64,000 nucleotides of DNA from Brevibacillus_H sp041920465 (GTDB lineage: Bacteria; Bacillota; Bacilli; Brevibacillales; Brevibacillaceae): the NCBI GenBank assembly GCA_041920465.1, contig JBHGXW010000002.1, forward strand, positions 1 through 64,000, written 5' to 3'. Position numbers and translations under genes: made by a program. Positions 56,840 to 64,000 of the stretch are shown in pieces (the stretch's first letter is position 1; every line of letters begins with the position of its first letter). The notes under the pieces are model-generated. The model saw only the letters and a program-made list of their open reading frames with translations. It was not told where the DNA came from and did no database searches.

Positions 56840-56901
56840 ATTGTATCTCATGATTCGATCAAAAACAATCACAAATAATCATTTTCGATCAAAAATAATC
56901 A
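56840..56901 (-). promoter_or_regulatory. fru operon promoter with two FruR operator repeats
   Basis: On the reverse strand TTGTTT (56863-56868), a 17-nt spacer and TACAAT (56840-56845) form the promoter. CGATCAAAAACAATCA (56856-56871) and CGATCAAAAATAATCA (56886-56901) are direct repeats differing by one base and spaced 30 bp apart; the first covers the -35. A shorter AATAATCA lies between them. Binding by FruR is inferred from position. Confidence 0.75.
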
Positions 56902-56971
56902 AATTCATCTTTTTTCAACTAATTCAGAATGATTTTAATTGATTTTCAAATATTCCAGCATGCACTTGTTA

Positions 56972-57014
56972 TTGACAAGACAACCGATCTTCTTTTAAAT
57001 TTGTATATACAAAT
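56972..57014 (+). promoter_or_regulatory. marR promoter with palindromic operator
   Basis: TTGACA (56972-56977), a 17-nt spacer and TTAAAT (56995-57000) are followed by ATTTGTATATACAAAT (56999-57014), a perfect 16-bp palindrome starting within the -10. This is the expected shape and position of a MarR autoregulatory operator. Confidence 0.75.
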
Positions 57015-57044
57015 ATCTGCCAGGATGATCACGGAGGTGACAAA

Positions 57045-57467
57045 ATGATCGAATCTTATCTTTGCGGCTGCCTGTACTTCACTGCAAACCGCTTGGCAAG
57101 AATCATGAATAAAATGGCTGACGAAGCGTTTGCTCCCATTGGTTTGTCGGGAACGTACGCCTTTTTGATCATGGTTGTCAACGAAACGCCCGGAATCACC
57201 CAAAAACAGTTATGCGAAAAACTGCACATCGCCCCCTCTACCAGCACTCGCTTTGTCGATAAACTCGTGGTCAAAGGCATTGTCTCCAGAAAGCAAGAAG
57301 GTAAACAAGTGTATATCTACCCTACCGACAAGGCAAAAGAACTTAACAAACAAATAGCTGATTGCTGGAAAAACCTTTACGATGGTTATTCTAAAGTATT
57401 AGGACAGGAAGCAGGAGACAATTTGACTCATTTCATACACAACGCCTGCGAAAAACTTGAATCATGA
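57045..57467 (+). CDS. MarR-family transcriptional regulator
   Basis: 140 residues with a winged helix (GITQKQLCEKLHIAPSTSTRFVDKLVVKGIVSRKQEGKQVYIYPT, about 48-92) between N- and C-terminal dimerisation helices. Cysteines at CGCLYF near the N-terminus could sense oxidants or electrophiles, but this is speculation. ATG 57045 has GGAGGTGA seven nt upstream. The 16-bp palindrome before it and a related half-palindrome before the next gene suggest it controls itself and the quinone reductase. Confidence 0.85.
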   Translation: MIESYLCGCLYFTANRLARIMNKMADEAFAPIGLSGTYAFLIMVVNETPGITQKQLCEKLHIAPSTSTRFVDKLVVKGIVSRKQEGKQVYIYPTDKAKELNKQIADCWKNLYDGYSKVLGQEAGDNLTHFIHNACEKLES

Positions 57468-57484
57468 ATATTTTTATATAAATA

Positions 57485-57497
57485 TTTGTATGTACAA
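57485..57497 (+). promoter_or_regulatory. Second candidate MarR operator
   Basis: TTTGTATGTACAA, close to the core TTGTATATACAA of the palindrome upstream of marR, lies 24 nt before the oxidoreductase start, in the marR-oxidoreductase gap. Confidence 0.5.
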
Positions 57498-57520
57498 CCA
57501 AATTTAAAGGAGAGATTCCC

Positions 57521-58042
57521 ATGAAGACTTTAGTAATTGTAGCTCACCCAAACCTTCACTCTTCCCGCGTAAACAAAGTGTGGAAAGAACGTCTGTTGCA
57601 AGAAGACGGCATCACCGTTCACGACCTTTACGCCGCTTATCCGGACGGCAAAATCGATGTGGAAAAAGAACAGGCACTGCTGTTAGCGCATGATCGAATC
57701 GTCTTTCAATTCCCTCTTTACTGGTACAGTACCCCGTCTATCTTGAAGGAGTGGCAGGATGTCGTACTCACTTATGGTTGGGCATACGGTAAAGAAGGCA
57801 CCAAACTCCACGGGAAACAACTTCTGCTGGCCATCTCCACCGGCGGACCTCAGGAAGCTTATCAGGCAGGAGGCTACAATCAATACACCATCAGCGAGCT
57901 GACTCGTCCTTTGCAAGCGATGGCTAACCTGACAGGCATGAAATTCCTCCCAAGCTTTACTCTGCAAGGTGTAAACTCACTTTCTGCTGAGGATATTATG
58001 AACAGCGCTGATAAGCTCGTTGACTACATTCTTACAGTTTAA
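57521..58042 (+). CDS. NAD(P)H quinone oxidoreductase, KefF/YwrO-type flavodoxin fold
   Basis: 173 residues of the DT-diaphorase-like flavin reductase family: LVIVAHPNLHSSRVNKVW at the FMN-phosphate site, RIVFQFPLYWYSTPSILKEWQDVVLTYGWAYG and AISTGGPQEAY. Members (YwrO, KefF, MdaB) reduce quinones or nitro compounds by two electrons at the expense of NAD(P)H. It is placed 53 nt after the MarR gene, with a candidate operator in the gap, which suggests quinone- or electrophile-induced expression. A terminator follows. Confidence 0.88.
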   Translation: MKTLVIVAHPNLHSSRVNKVWKERLLQEDGITVHDLYAAYPDGKIDVEKEQALLLAHDRIVFQFPLYWYSTPSILKEWQDVVLTYGWAYGKEGTKLHGKQLLLAISTGGPQEAYQAGGYNQYTISELTRPLQAMANLTGMKFLPSFTLQGVNSLSAEDIMNSADKLVDYILTV

Positions 58043-58052
58043 CTCATAATAT

Positions 58053-58091
58053 GAGCGGGGATCACTTGCCCCGCTCTATCCCCGCTCTTTT
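58053..58091 (+). terminator. Terminator after the quinone reductase gene
   Basis: GAGCGGGGA (58053-58061) can pair with CCCCGCTC at 58069-58076 or with TCCCCGCTC at 58079-58087, the latter followed by TTTTC. The duplicated right arm is unusual. Confidence 0.75.
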
Positions 58092-58305
58092 CTTCCATAA
58101 TCTCCACCAGGCTGGATCGTATCTGCTTTCGTGCAGGGGCGTCATCTCCTGAAACCAAGCCTAAACTCAACGTAAATAGTGGCTAACTTAAAACAGTCAT
58201 TAACTTTCCATATCGGAAGGGGCCTCATCTGTGTTATTGTTGTCTTGCATAGCTTTCGACCGCAAGTCTCACAGTACGAATAGGGCCTCAAGAAGGGGGA
58301 TCGGC

Positions 58306-59160
58306 ATGGAAAGAACGAAACGGTACAAGGCCAAAAAAATTATCAGCAACAATGCGGTCCTTGCTGTTGATCACTTAGAGAGAGAGTTGATCCTTTTAGG
58401 TAAGGGGATTGGCTTTCAACGAAAGAAGAACGACATTATCCCGCATGATACCTCTATAGAAAAAATATTTATTCCTTCCTCGGAAGACAATCGGGAAGCG
58501 ATGCTGCGACTTTTTGAAGAAACAGACGAAGAGGTAATGAATGCCATCAACGAGTATATCCGACTCGTGGAAGAAACCTTGCATCAGCAGCTAACAGAGC
58601 GATTCATTGTCTCGTTCATCGATCACTTATCTTTCGCAATAAAGCGCTTACAACAGGGAATCCGCATTTATAATCCGTTTTTACACGAGGTCAAAAGCCT
58701 TTATCCCACGGAGTATTCCGTAGCCGAAGCCGTTGTTCCCTTATTAAAAAGACGGATTAACATAGAATTGCCGGAAGACGAACTTGGCTTTATCACACTC
58801 CATCTGCGCAGCGCCCAAACCAATCAAAGCATCACGGAGATGAACCGCTTTTCCACCCTGATCGCCACACTGGTAGAGTTGATCGAAAAAGAAATGGGTA
58901 TCCAAATTGATAAAAACTCTACCGATTACGCAAGACTGGTAACCCATTTGCGCTACGCGATTGACCGGGCAGAGAAAGGACAAGGGTTAGGGGAAAATCA
59001 TCCTTTAAGTGCCTTATTGCAAAAAGAATATCCCGTATGCTATAATTTCTGCTATAAGCTAGTAAAGATTATGCAAAATGAGTTAAGGATAGAGATTCCG
59101 GAATCCGAAGTTAGTTACTTAACCTTGCATATTCAACGAATGACACAGCATGTCAACTAA
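58306..59160 (+). CDS. glcT: BglG-family transcriptional antiterminator, GlcT
   Basis: 284 residues: an N-terminal RNA-binding CAT domain (about 1-60, KKIISNNAVLAVDHLERELILLGKGIGFQ) and two PTS regulatory domains with conserved histidines (FIVSFIDHLSFAIKRL, ELGFITLHLRSA; LVTHLRYAIDRA, EVSYLTLHIQRM). In Bacilli GlcT binds a RAT element before ptsG and lets transcription proceed when glucose is used; EII-Glc phosphorylates PRD1 to inhibit it. ATG 58306 follows AAGGGGGA. The upstream frame to 58231 has no ribosome site. Immediately followed by the RAT/terminator and ptsG. Confidence 0.93.
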   Translation: MERTKRYKAKKIISNNAVLAVDHLERELILLGKGIGFQRKKNDIIPHDTSIEKIFIPSSEDNREAMLRLFEETDEEVMNAINEYIRLVEETLHQQLTERFIVSFIDHLSFAIKRLQQGIRIYNPFLHEVKSLYPTEYSVAEAVVPLLKRRINIELPEDELGFITLHLRSAQTNQSITEMNRFSTLIATLVELIEKEMGIQIDKNSTDYARLVTHLRYAIDRAEKGQGLGENHPLSALLQKEYPVCYNFCYKLVKIMQNELRIEIPESEVSYLTLHIQRMTQHVN

Positions 59161-59188
59161 ATATTCTACCATGTGACTGACCCGATCA

Positions 59189-59254
59189 GGCATGAGTAAT
59201 TTAGTACTGGTACAACCTAGAAGGTGTATCTGTCTAATTACTTATGCCTTTTTT
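59189..59254 (+). promoter_or_regulatory. RAT antiterminator/terminator upstream of ptsG
   Basis: GGCATGAGTAATTTAG (59189-59204) pairs with CTAATTACTTATGCC (59234-59248), with one bulge, and is followed by TTTTTT: a terminator. The loop contains GGTACAACCTAGAAGG, an internal RAT-like segment partly overlapping the left arm, where GlcT would bind to prevent the terminator. Confidence 0.85.
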
Positions 59255-59297
59255 ATATTTTCCTAAGTTTATTGAAACCACTTCTTGAGGTGATATT

Positions 59298-61247
59298 ATG
59301 TTTAAAAAAGGTTTCCAAGTTCTGCAACAGATTGGGCGGGCCTTGATGACACCGGTTGCAGTATTGCCTGCAGCGGGTCTGCTTCTCCGCTTCGGGGACA
59401 AAGATTTGCTCAACATGCCGGTAATTAAAGATGCCGGCGGGGTAATTTTTGGTAATCTGCCGTTAATCTTCGCGGTCGGGGTTGCCATCGGTTTGGCTGG
59501 CGGGGACGGTGTAGCCGCGTTAGCTGCAGTGATCGGGTACTTAGTGTTAACGAAAACGCTGGATAACATGGGGAGTTATCTTGGGTTACAGCCACCTTAC
59601 CAAGGCGCAGAGCATTTGATCAACATGGGGGTATTTGGCGGGATCATCATCGGTATTCTGGCTGCCCTCGCTTACAAGCGCTTTCATGACATCAAGCTTC
59701 ATCCCGTCTTGGGCTTTTTCGCCGGAAAGCGGTTTGTGCCGATTGTCACCGCTTTTTCTTCTCTCTTGCTTGGCGTGATTTTCGCTTTCGTGTGGCCGCC
59801 GATTCAGCACGGCATTGACGGAGCCAGCAACTGGGTAATGAGCTCCGCTGCAGGCCCGTTCTTCTTCGGGTTTATCCAACGTTTGCTGATTCCGTTTGGT
59901 TTGCATCATATTTTCCAAACGCCATTCTACTTTACGATGGGTCATTATATTAATCCTACGACTGGACAGGTCGTAACAGGGGACATGGCACGCTTCTTCG
60001 CCGGTGACCCGACAGCAGGACGTTTCATGGTCGGCCTGTTCCCGTACATGATTTTTGGTCTTCCGGCAGCAGCTTTGGCAATGATTCATGAAGCTCGTCC
60101 GGAAATGCGCAAGGCCGTATCGGGTGTATTAGTCTCCGCCGCTCTGACATCCATGCTGACAGGGATCACAGAGCCAGTAGAATTTGCCTTCTTGTTCGTT
60201 GCACCTGCCTTGTTCTTTATTCATGCTCTGTTGGCCGGTTTGTCCTTTACCGTGATGGACTTCCTCGGAGTAAAACACGGGTACACATTCTCCGGCGGGG
60301 GGATTGACTATATTCTCAACTACGGATTGTCCACCAAAGGTTGGCTCGTCATCCCGGTCGGCTTGGTGTTTGGTCTGATTTACTACTTCCTGTTCCGTTT
60401 CGCCATTCGCAAATGGGATTTGAAAACTCCTGGAAGAGAACTGGATGAAGAAACGACCGAGAATAAGCAAACACAAGCGGGAAATCTCGCTACCAACGTA
60501 TTGAACGCATTTGGGGGCAAAGAAAACCTGACTGCTCTTGACGCTTGCATTACCCGTTTGCGTGTAACAGTGAAAGATCCGGCGCAAGTGAATAAAGCAG
60601 AGTTGAAACGTCTTGGAGCAACAGGCGTTCTTGAAATGGGCAACAACTTCCAGGCAATTTACGGTACCCAATCCGATTCCTTAAAAGAGCAAATCAAAGC
60701 TATTTTGAGAGGGGAAGCTCCAGCAGATGTTGCTCAACCGGCAAAGCCTGCTGCCGCTGAACATGAACCAACAGCACAACCGGCAGGATCGGTTGAATCG
60801 TTCGTATCTCCGATGACAGGGGAAATCGTCGATATTACGGAAGTTCCTGACCCTGTCTTCTCCGGAAAAATGATGGGTGAAGGCTTTGCTATCAAGCCAA
60901 CTGAAGGAAAAGTAGTTTCGCCGGTGAAAGGAAAAATCGTCACCTTGTTCCCGACAAAACACGCAATTGGTCTTGTAACCGATACAGGAGTGGAACTCTT
61001 GATTCACGTCGGGATTGATACCGTCAAACTGGAAGGGCAAGGATTTGTTTCACTTTGCCAAGAAGGTGACAAGGTAGAAGTGGGTACTCCGCTTCTGCAA
61101 GTTGACCTCAACCGAATTGAGTCGGAAGGCAAATCAACGATTACACCAGTTATCTTTACCAATCTGAAGCCTGAACAACGCCTTATGATTGCGAAGGGGC
61201 AAGCGGTAGCTGCCCAAACAGAAGCAGCAACTATTCAAAATCAATAA
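59298..61247 (+). CDS. ptsG: Glucose-specific PTS enzyme IICBA
   Basis: A 649-residue fused glucose permease. EIIC (about 1-390): GRALMTPVAVLPAAGLLLRFG, NWVMSSAAGPFFFGFIQRLLIPFGLHHIF, GITEPVEFAFLFVAP and YTFSGGGIDYILNYG. EIIB (about 405-475) carries the phospho-cysteine in ALDACITRLRVTVKD. EIIA (about 505-645) has PVFSGKMMGEGFAI and the phospho-histidine region ELLIHVGIDTV. Domain order CBA and antiterminator control are as in Bacillus. GAGGTGA precedes ATG 59298. 22 nt to ptsH. Confidence 0.96.
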   Translation: MFKKGFQVLQQIGRALMTPVAVLPAAGLLLRFGDKDLLNMPVIKDAGGVIFGNLPLIFAVGVAIGLAGGDGVAALAAVIGYLVLTKTLDNMGSYLGLQPPYQGAEHLINMGVFGGIIIGILAALAYKRFHDIKLHPVLGFFAGKRFVPIVTAFSSLLLGVIFAFVWPPIQHGIDGASNWVMSSAAGPFFFGFIQRLLIPFGLHHIFQTPFYFTMGHYINPTTGQVVTGDMARFFAGDPTAGRFMVGLFPYMIFGLPAAALAMIHEARPEMRKAVSGVLVSAALTSMLTGITEPVEFAFLFVAPALFFIHALLAGLSFTVMDFLGVKHGYTFSGGGIDYILNYGLSTKGWLVIPVGLVFGLIYYFLFRFAIRKWDLKTPGRELDEETTENKQTQAGNLATNVLNAFGGKENLTALDACITRLRVTVKDPAQVNKAELKRLGATGVLEMGNNFQAIYGTQSDSLKEQIKAILRGEAPADVAQPAKPAAAEHEPTAQPAGSVESFVSPMTGEIVDITEVPDPVFSGKMMGEGFAIKPTEGKVVSPVKGKIVTLFPTKHAIGLVTDTGVELLIHVGIDTVKLEGQGFVSLCQEGDKVEVGTPLLQVDLNRIESEGKSTITPVIFTNLKPEQRLMIAKGQAVAAQTEAATIQNQ

Positions 61248-61269
61248 CTTCTAAGGAGGAAAATATACA

Positions 61270-61527
61270 ATGGAAAAAATATTTACAGTTAAAAATCCTA
61301 CAGGAATTCACGCTAGACCAGCAACACAGTTGGTGCAAACAGCCAACTCTTTCCCGTGCGAAGTGATTATTGAAAAAGACGGCAAACAAATGAACGCCAA
61401 AAGTATTATGGGCATCATGTCGTTAGCTGCCAAACAAGGCGACAAATTAACCGTAATCACCAAGGGAGAGAAAGAAGCAGAGGCGCTGAATGCGATCGGA
61501 GCCATCATTGAGGCCGTCCTAGAGTAG
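61270..61527 (+). CDS. ptsH: Phosphocarrier protein HPr
   Basis: 85 residues: PTGIHARPATQLV with the enzyme-I-phosphorylated His15, and KSIMGIMSLAAKQGD with Ser46 for HPr kinase, the signal for CcpA-mediated catabolite control. AAGGAGG lies 9 nt upstream. It is the general HPr of the ptsGHI set; a fructose-operon paralogue lies at 52932-53189. Confidence 0.95.
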   Translation: MEKIFTVKNPTGIHARPATQLVQTANSFPCEVIIEKDGKQMNAKSIMGIMSLAAKQGDKLTVITKGEKEAEALNAIGAIIEAVLE

Positions 61528-61550
61528 GGGAAAGAAAGAGGCGAATTATT

Positions 61551-63290
61551 ATGCAATGGAAGGGAATTGGTGCAGCCCCAGGCTATGCTATGGGGCCTGC
61601 CTTCCTCTTAATGGAAGAGAAGGTAGAAGTTCAGAGACGCTCCATTCAACAGGCAGATATTGAGCTGGAAGTGAAACGTTTTACAGAAAAAACAGCCGAG
61701 GCTATTGCAGAGCTGGAAGCGATCCGCGAAACAACCAGACAAAAAATGGGAGAAAAACAAGCGGAGATCTTTACCGCGCACATTCTGCTTTTGCAGGACC
61801 CGGAATTCATCGGAGCTATCCAGCAGAAAATTACGGATGAAGCGATCAATGCCGAAGCTGCCTTGGAAGAGGTTGCCGCTAGCTTTATTACATTGTTCGA
61901 GAGCATGGACAATGAGTACATGCGGGAACGCGCTGCCGATATCCGCGACGTAAGCGGCCGTCTGCTTCGCAAGTTGGCAGGAGTAGAAGCGAAGTCGATG
62001 GATGACTTCACGGAACCTGTCATCTTAATCGCCCGAGATCTCACTCCCTCCGATACCGCACAGTTGGATCGAAACAAAGTAGCCGGCTTTGCCACTGATA
62101 TCGGCGGACGCACTTCGCACTCGGCAATTATGGCTCGATCTATGGAGATTCCTGCTGTAGTAGGTTTACAAGAAATTACTTCAACAGTCAAACAAGGCGA
62201 TATGGTCGTTCTGGATGGAAGCACCGGGGCAGTCTATATTAACCCTGCACCTGCCGTCATCGCAGAGTACAAAGAAAAGATCAATCAGTTTGCTGCTCAC
62301 CACGCGCAACTTAAACAGTTGAAAGACGAGCCGAGCGTGACCGCAGACGGTTTCCTGGTAGAGTTGGTTGCCAACATCGGGAATCCGAAAGATGCCGTTG
62401 CAGCCAAAGGAAACGGGGCAGAAGGCATCGGATTGTACCGCACAGAGTTTTTGTACATGAAAAGGACCGATCTTCCTTCTGAGGATGAGCAATTTGAAGC
62501 ATACAAGGCGGTTGCCGAAACATTTGCCAAAGATCAGCCGATTGTCATCCGCACGTTAGACATTGGGGGGGACAAAGAGCTTCCATATCTGGATCTTCCC
62601 AAAGAAATGAACCCGTTTTTGGGCTACCGGGCAATCCGTCTCTGTCTGGATTGTACCGATATTTTCAAAACCCAGCTTCGGGCCATTCTCCGGGCAAGTG
62701 CATATGGCAACATCAAAATGATGTATCCGATGATTTCGTCCATTCAGGAGCTGCGCAAGGCAAATCAGCTCTTAGAAGAAGTAAAAAGTGAATTGACCCG
62801 CGAAAACATCGCCTTCAACAATGCGATGGAAGTGGGCATTATGATTGAAATCCCGGCAGCAGCAATGGTCGCCGATCAGTTGGCCAAAGAGGTGGACTTC
62901 TTCAGCATCGGTACCAACGATCTGATCCAGTACACTATCGCCGTAGACCGCATGAACGAAAAGATCTCTTATCTGTATCAGCCGTTCCATCCAGCCGTAT
63001 TGCGTTTGATTCACAACGTAATCGAAGCGGCTCATCAGGAAGGCAAATGGGTCGGCATGTGTGGAGAAATGGCCGGCAATTTGACTGCCATCCCGCTTTT
63101 GCTCGGCATGGGTCTGGACGAATTCAGCATGAGTGCATCATCCATTCTGCCTGCCCGTGCATTAATTCGCACTTTGAAAAAATCCGAGATGCAGCATCTG
63201 GCCAGCATTGCCTTGCAGATGGACACCGCAGAAGAAATCAAAAGCTTCATCGAGAAGCAAGTGCCCGCGGTTGCAAACAGTTCCATGTAA
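61551..63290 (+). CDS. ptsI: PTS enzyme I (phosphoenolpyruvate-protein phosphotransferase)
   Basis: 579 residues. Starts the phosphorelay by taking phosphate from PEP. The swivelling domain has the active histidine in FATDIGGRTSHSAIMARS (His near 190), the PEP-binding barrel has RTEFLYM, DIGGDKELPYL, and the C-terminal active site GMCGEMAGN with its cysteine. Length equals that of other enzyme I proteins (570-580). 23 nt after ptsH; the set ends at the terminator near 63340. Confidence 0.96.
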   Translation: MQWKGIGAAPGYAMGPAFLLMEEKVEVQRRSIQQADIELEVKRFTEKTAEAIAELEAIRETTRQKMGEKQAEIFTAHILLLQDPEFIGAIQQKITDEAINAEAALEEVAASFITLFESMDNEYMRERAADIRDVSGRLLRKLAGVEAKSMDDFTEPVILIARDLTPSDTAQLDRNKVAGFATDIGGRTSHSAIMARSMEIPAVVGLQEITSTVKQGDMVVLDGSTGAVYINPAPAVIAEYKEKINQFAAHHAQLKQLKDEPSVTADGFLVELVANIGNPKDAVAAKGNGAEGIGLYRTEFLYMKRTDLPSEDEQFEAYKAVAETFAKDQPIVIRTLDIGGDKELPYLDLPKEMNPFLGYRAIRLCLDCTDIFKTQLRAILRASAYGNIKMMYPMISSIQELRKANQLLEEVKSELTRENIAFNNAMEVGIMIEIPAAAMVADQLAKEVDFFSIGTNDLIQYTIAVDRMNEKISYLYQPFHPAVLRLIHNVIEAAHQEGKWVGMCGEMAGNLTAIPLLLGMGLDEFSMSASSILPARALIRTLKKSEMQHLASIALQMDTAEEIKSFIEKQVPAVANSSM

Positions 63291-63295
63291 AATGC

Positions 63296-63315
63296 TCAAG
63301 TCCGGCTTCTCTCAT
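63296..63315. repeat. 20-bp repeat, copy 2
   Basis: TCAAGTCCGGCTTCTCTCAT, identical to 47970-47989, lies 5 nt after the ptsI stop, before the terminator. Confidence 0.7.
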
Positions 63316-63323
63316 CGTATAGT

Positions 63324-63363
63324 AAAAAAAGGGTTGTTGACGAGAATGTCACAACCCTTTTTT
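63324..63363 (+). terminator. Terminator of the glcT-ptsGHI operon
   Basis: AAAAAAAGGGTTGT (63324-63337) and ACAACCCTTTTTT (63351-63363) form a 13-bp stem with a 13-nt loop and a T-run. Confidence 0.9.
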
Positions 63364-63499
63364 AACTCAGCTTTTCCGGTATAGCAGAGTGGTTTTTCTT
63401 AGTCAGCGGCAATGTCGATATTGTCCTACATTTTAATCACAATCTGTTATGATCGTCAATTCCAAATCATGATATCTTCTGCAATCTTCCCGAATATCG

Positions 63500-63505
63500 T
63501 ATAAT
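63500..63505 (+). promoter_or_regulatory. Possible -10 box of the last gene
   Basis: TATAAT stands 50 nt before the start codon of the partial gene at 63555. No good -35 hexamer is seen at the right distance. Confidence 0.35.
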
Positions 63506-63554
63506 GAAAGCTACAACCTGTTCGGAAAATTTGTAAAATGCAGGAGATCCTTTC

Positions 63555-64000
63555 ATGTTTATCATTGTTTTGATTGCATTGTGGGCATTTGGACTGCTAT
63601 TGCTCTTCACTGATCCCAAGCGAACATCCACCCGCTGGGCATGTGCTACCGCCTTCGTTGGAGGACTGGGCTTCTTTTCTGCCGTTGTGGAAGAAATGCT
63701 GTATCCGCTCGTGCAAGGCTATGCGCTGCAGCATCCGTTTGTCGATTCTTTCCTTTTGTTTATCAACAGGATTTCCTCATTTTTATGTCAAACAGGCCTT
63801 CCTTATTCCTTTCTGATGTTCGCCGTTCATTCCAGTGATTTTTTATCACGGCGAACCAGAACGATCATACAATATACAGCGCTGATTCCGCCTGTTGTCA
63901 TGCTCCTGATTACGCCCATTTACCCGGTTCTTACATTTAATTACTGGATCATGATCACTTGGGTTATCCCCTACTTTATTGGCTCCTGCTTCTTGCTTAT
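63555..64000 (+). CDS. Multi-pass membrane protein, N-terminal part (cut by window edge)
   Basis: The frame runs from ATG 63555 (CAGGAG 8 nt upstream) to the window edge, 148 codons with no stop. It begins MFIIVLIALWAFGLLLLFTDPKR and has four or more hydrophobic segments (FVGGLGFFSAVVEEML, IPPVVMLLITPIYPVL, NYWIMITWVIPYFIGSCFLL) with short polar loops. The layout resembles the membrane sensor domain that precedes a histidine kinase or diguanylate cyclase in Bacillales, but nothing catalytic is inside the window. Confidence 0.6.
   Translation, partial: MFIIVLIALWAFGLLLLFTDPKRTSTRWACATAFVGGLGFFSAVVEEMLYPLVQGYALQHPFVDSFLLFINRISSFLCQTGLPYSFLMFAVHSSDFLSRRTRTIIQYTALIPPVVMLLITPIYPVLTFNYWIMITWVIPYFIGSCFLL

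Noticed and set aside
1..64000. Prophage, insertion sequence or integrative element
   Set aside because: No integrase, transposase, phage structural gene or att-like direct repeats are visible; small repeats are the only mobile-looking DNA.
1..64000. tRNA or rRNA genes
   Set aside because: No stretch with tRNA arms and TTC-loop signature or rRNA sequence was found in the intergenic regions.

Overview
The window is ordinary chromosome of a low-to-mid GC, Gram-positive endospore-former of the order Bacillales. The gene content (SLH-domain surface proteins, a glutaminyl-tRNA synthetase, a four-subunit 2-oxoacid:ferredoxin oxidoreductase, many TTG/GTG starts behind AGGAGG sites) looks more like Brevibacillus, Aneurinibacillus or Effusibacillus than Bacillus subtilis. 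The block speB-speE / class A PBP / ywhD / ywgA-ywfO matches a conserved Bacillales neighbourhood. I see no phage, insertion sequence, CRISPR array, tRNA or rRNA gene.

Layout. 0-5.3 kb: start of an MFS gene, the spermidine operon speE-speB, a divergent class A penicillin-binding protein, a 74-residue hypothetical protein and ywhD. 5.4-13.8 kb: four tightly packed genes for exported proteins: two small SLH-type proteins, a 1509-residue modular protein with seven cysteine-paired repeats, and an LCAT-like lipase with two PPC domains. 14-21 kb: ywfO-ywgA, and a TetR-membrane fusion-RND efflux operon that encodes its own regulator. 21-26 kb: pseudouridine synthase, M29 aminopeptidase, and divergent selU and selD. 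25.9-27.8 kb: an MFS exporter behind a long leader with a 9-residue leader peptide, a hairpin and an intrinsic terminator, the arrangement of antibiotic-inducible attenuation. 27.8-40.3 kb: SLH/DUF4855 protein, THUMP methyltransferase, a PfeT/ZosA-type P1B-4 ATPase with PerR and Fur boxes, a K+ channel, GNAT, a WG-repeat protein, ung and an aldo-keto reductase. 40-47.5 kb: glnS, a five-gene 2-oxoacid:ferredoxin oxidoreductase operon and an FAD oxidoreductase. 47.4-48.2 kb: a gene-free stretch full of repeats. 48.2-52.9 kb: TPP riboswitch-thiM-thiD-thiE, then LysR and divergent YeiH. 52.9-64 kb: sugar PTS genes, namely fruR-fruK-fruA with its own HPr, a MarR/quinone reductase pair, and glcT-ptsG-ptsH-ptsI, ending in the start of a membrane protein.

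Themes. Central carbon uptake is concentrated here: glucose and fructose enzymes II, two HPr proteins and enzyme I. Thiamine synthesis lies a few kilobases from a TPP-dependent oxidoreductase. Several small dispersed repeats recur between genes. The most striking is a 37-bp element seen five or six times, always in the same chromosomal orientation, with a conserved internal stem. The two observations I would follow first are this repeat family and the attenuator leader of the MFS gene; the cysteine-paired surface protein is third.
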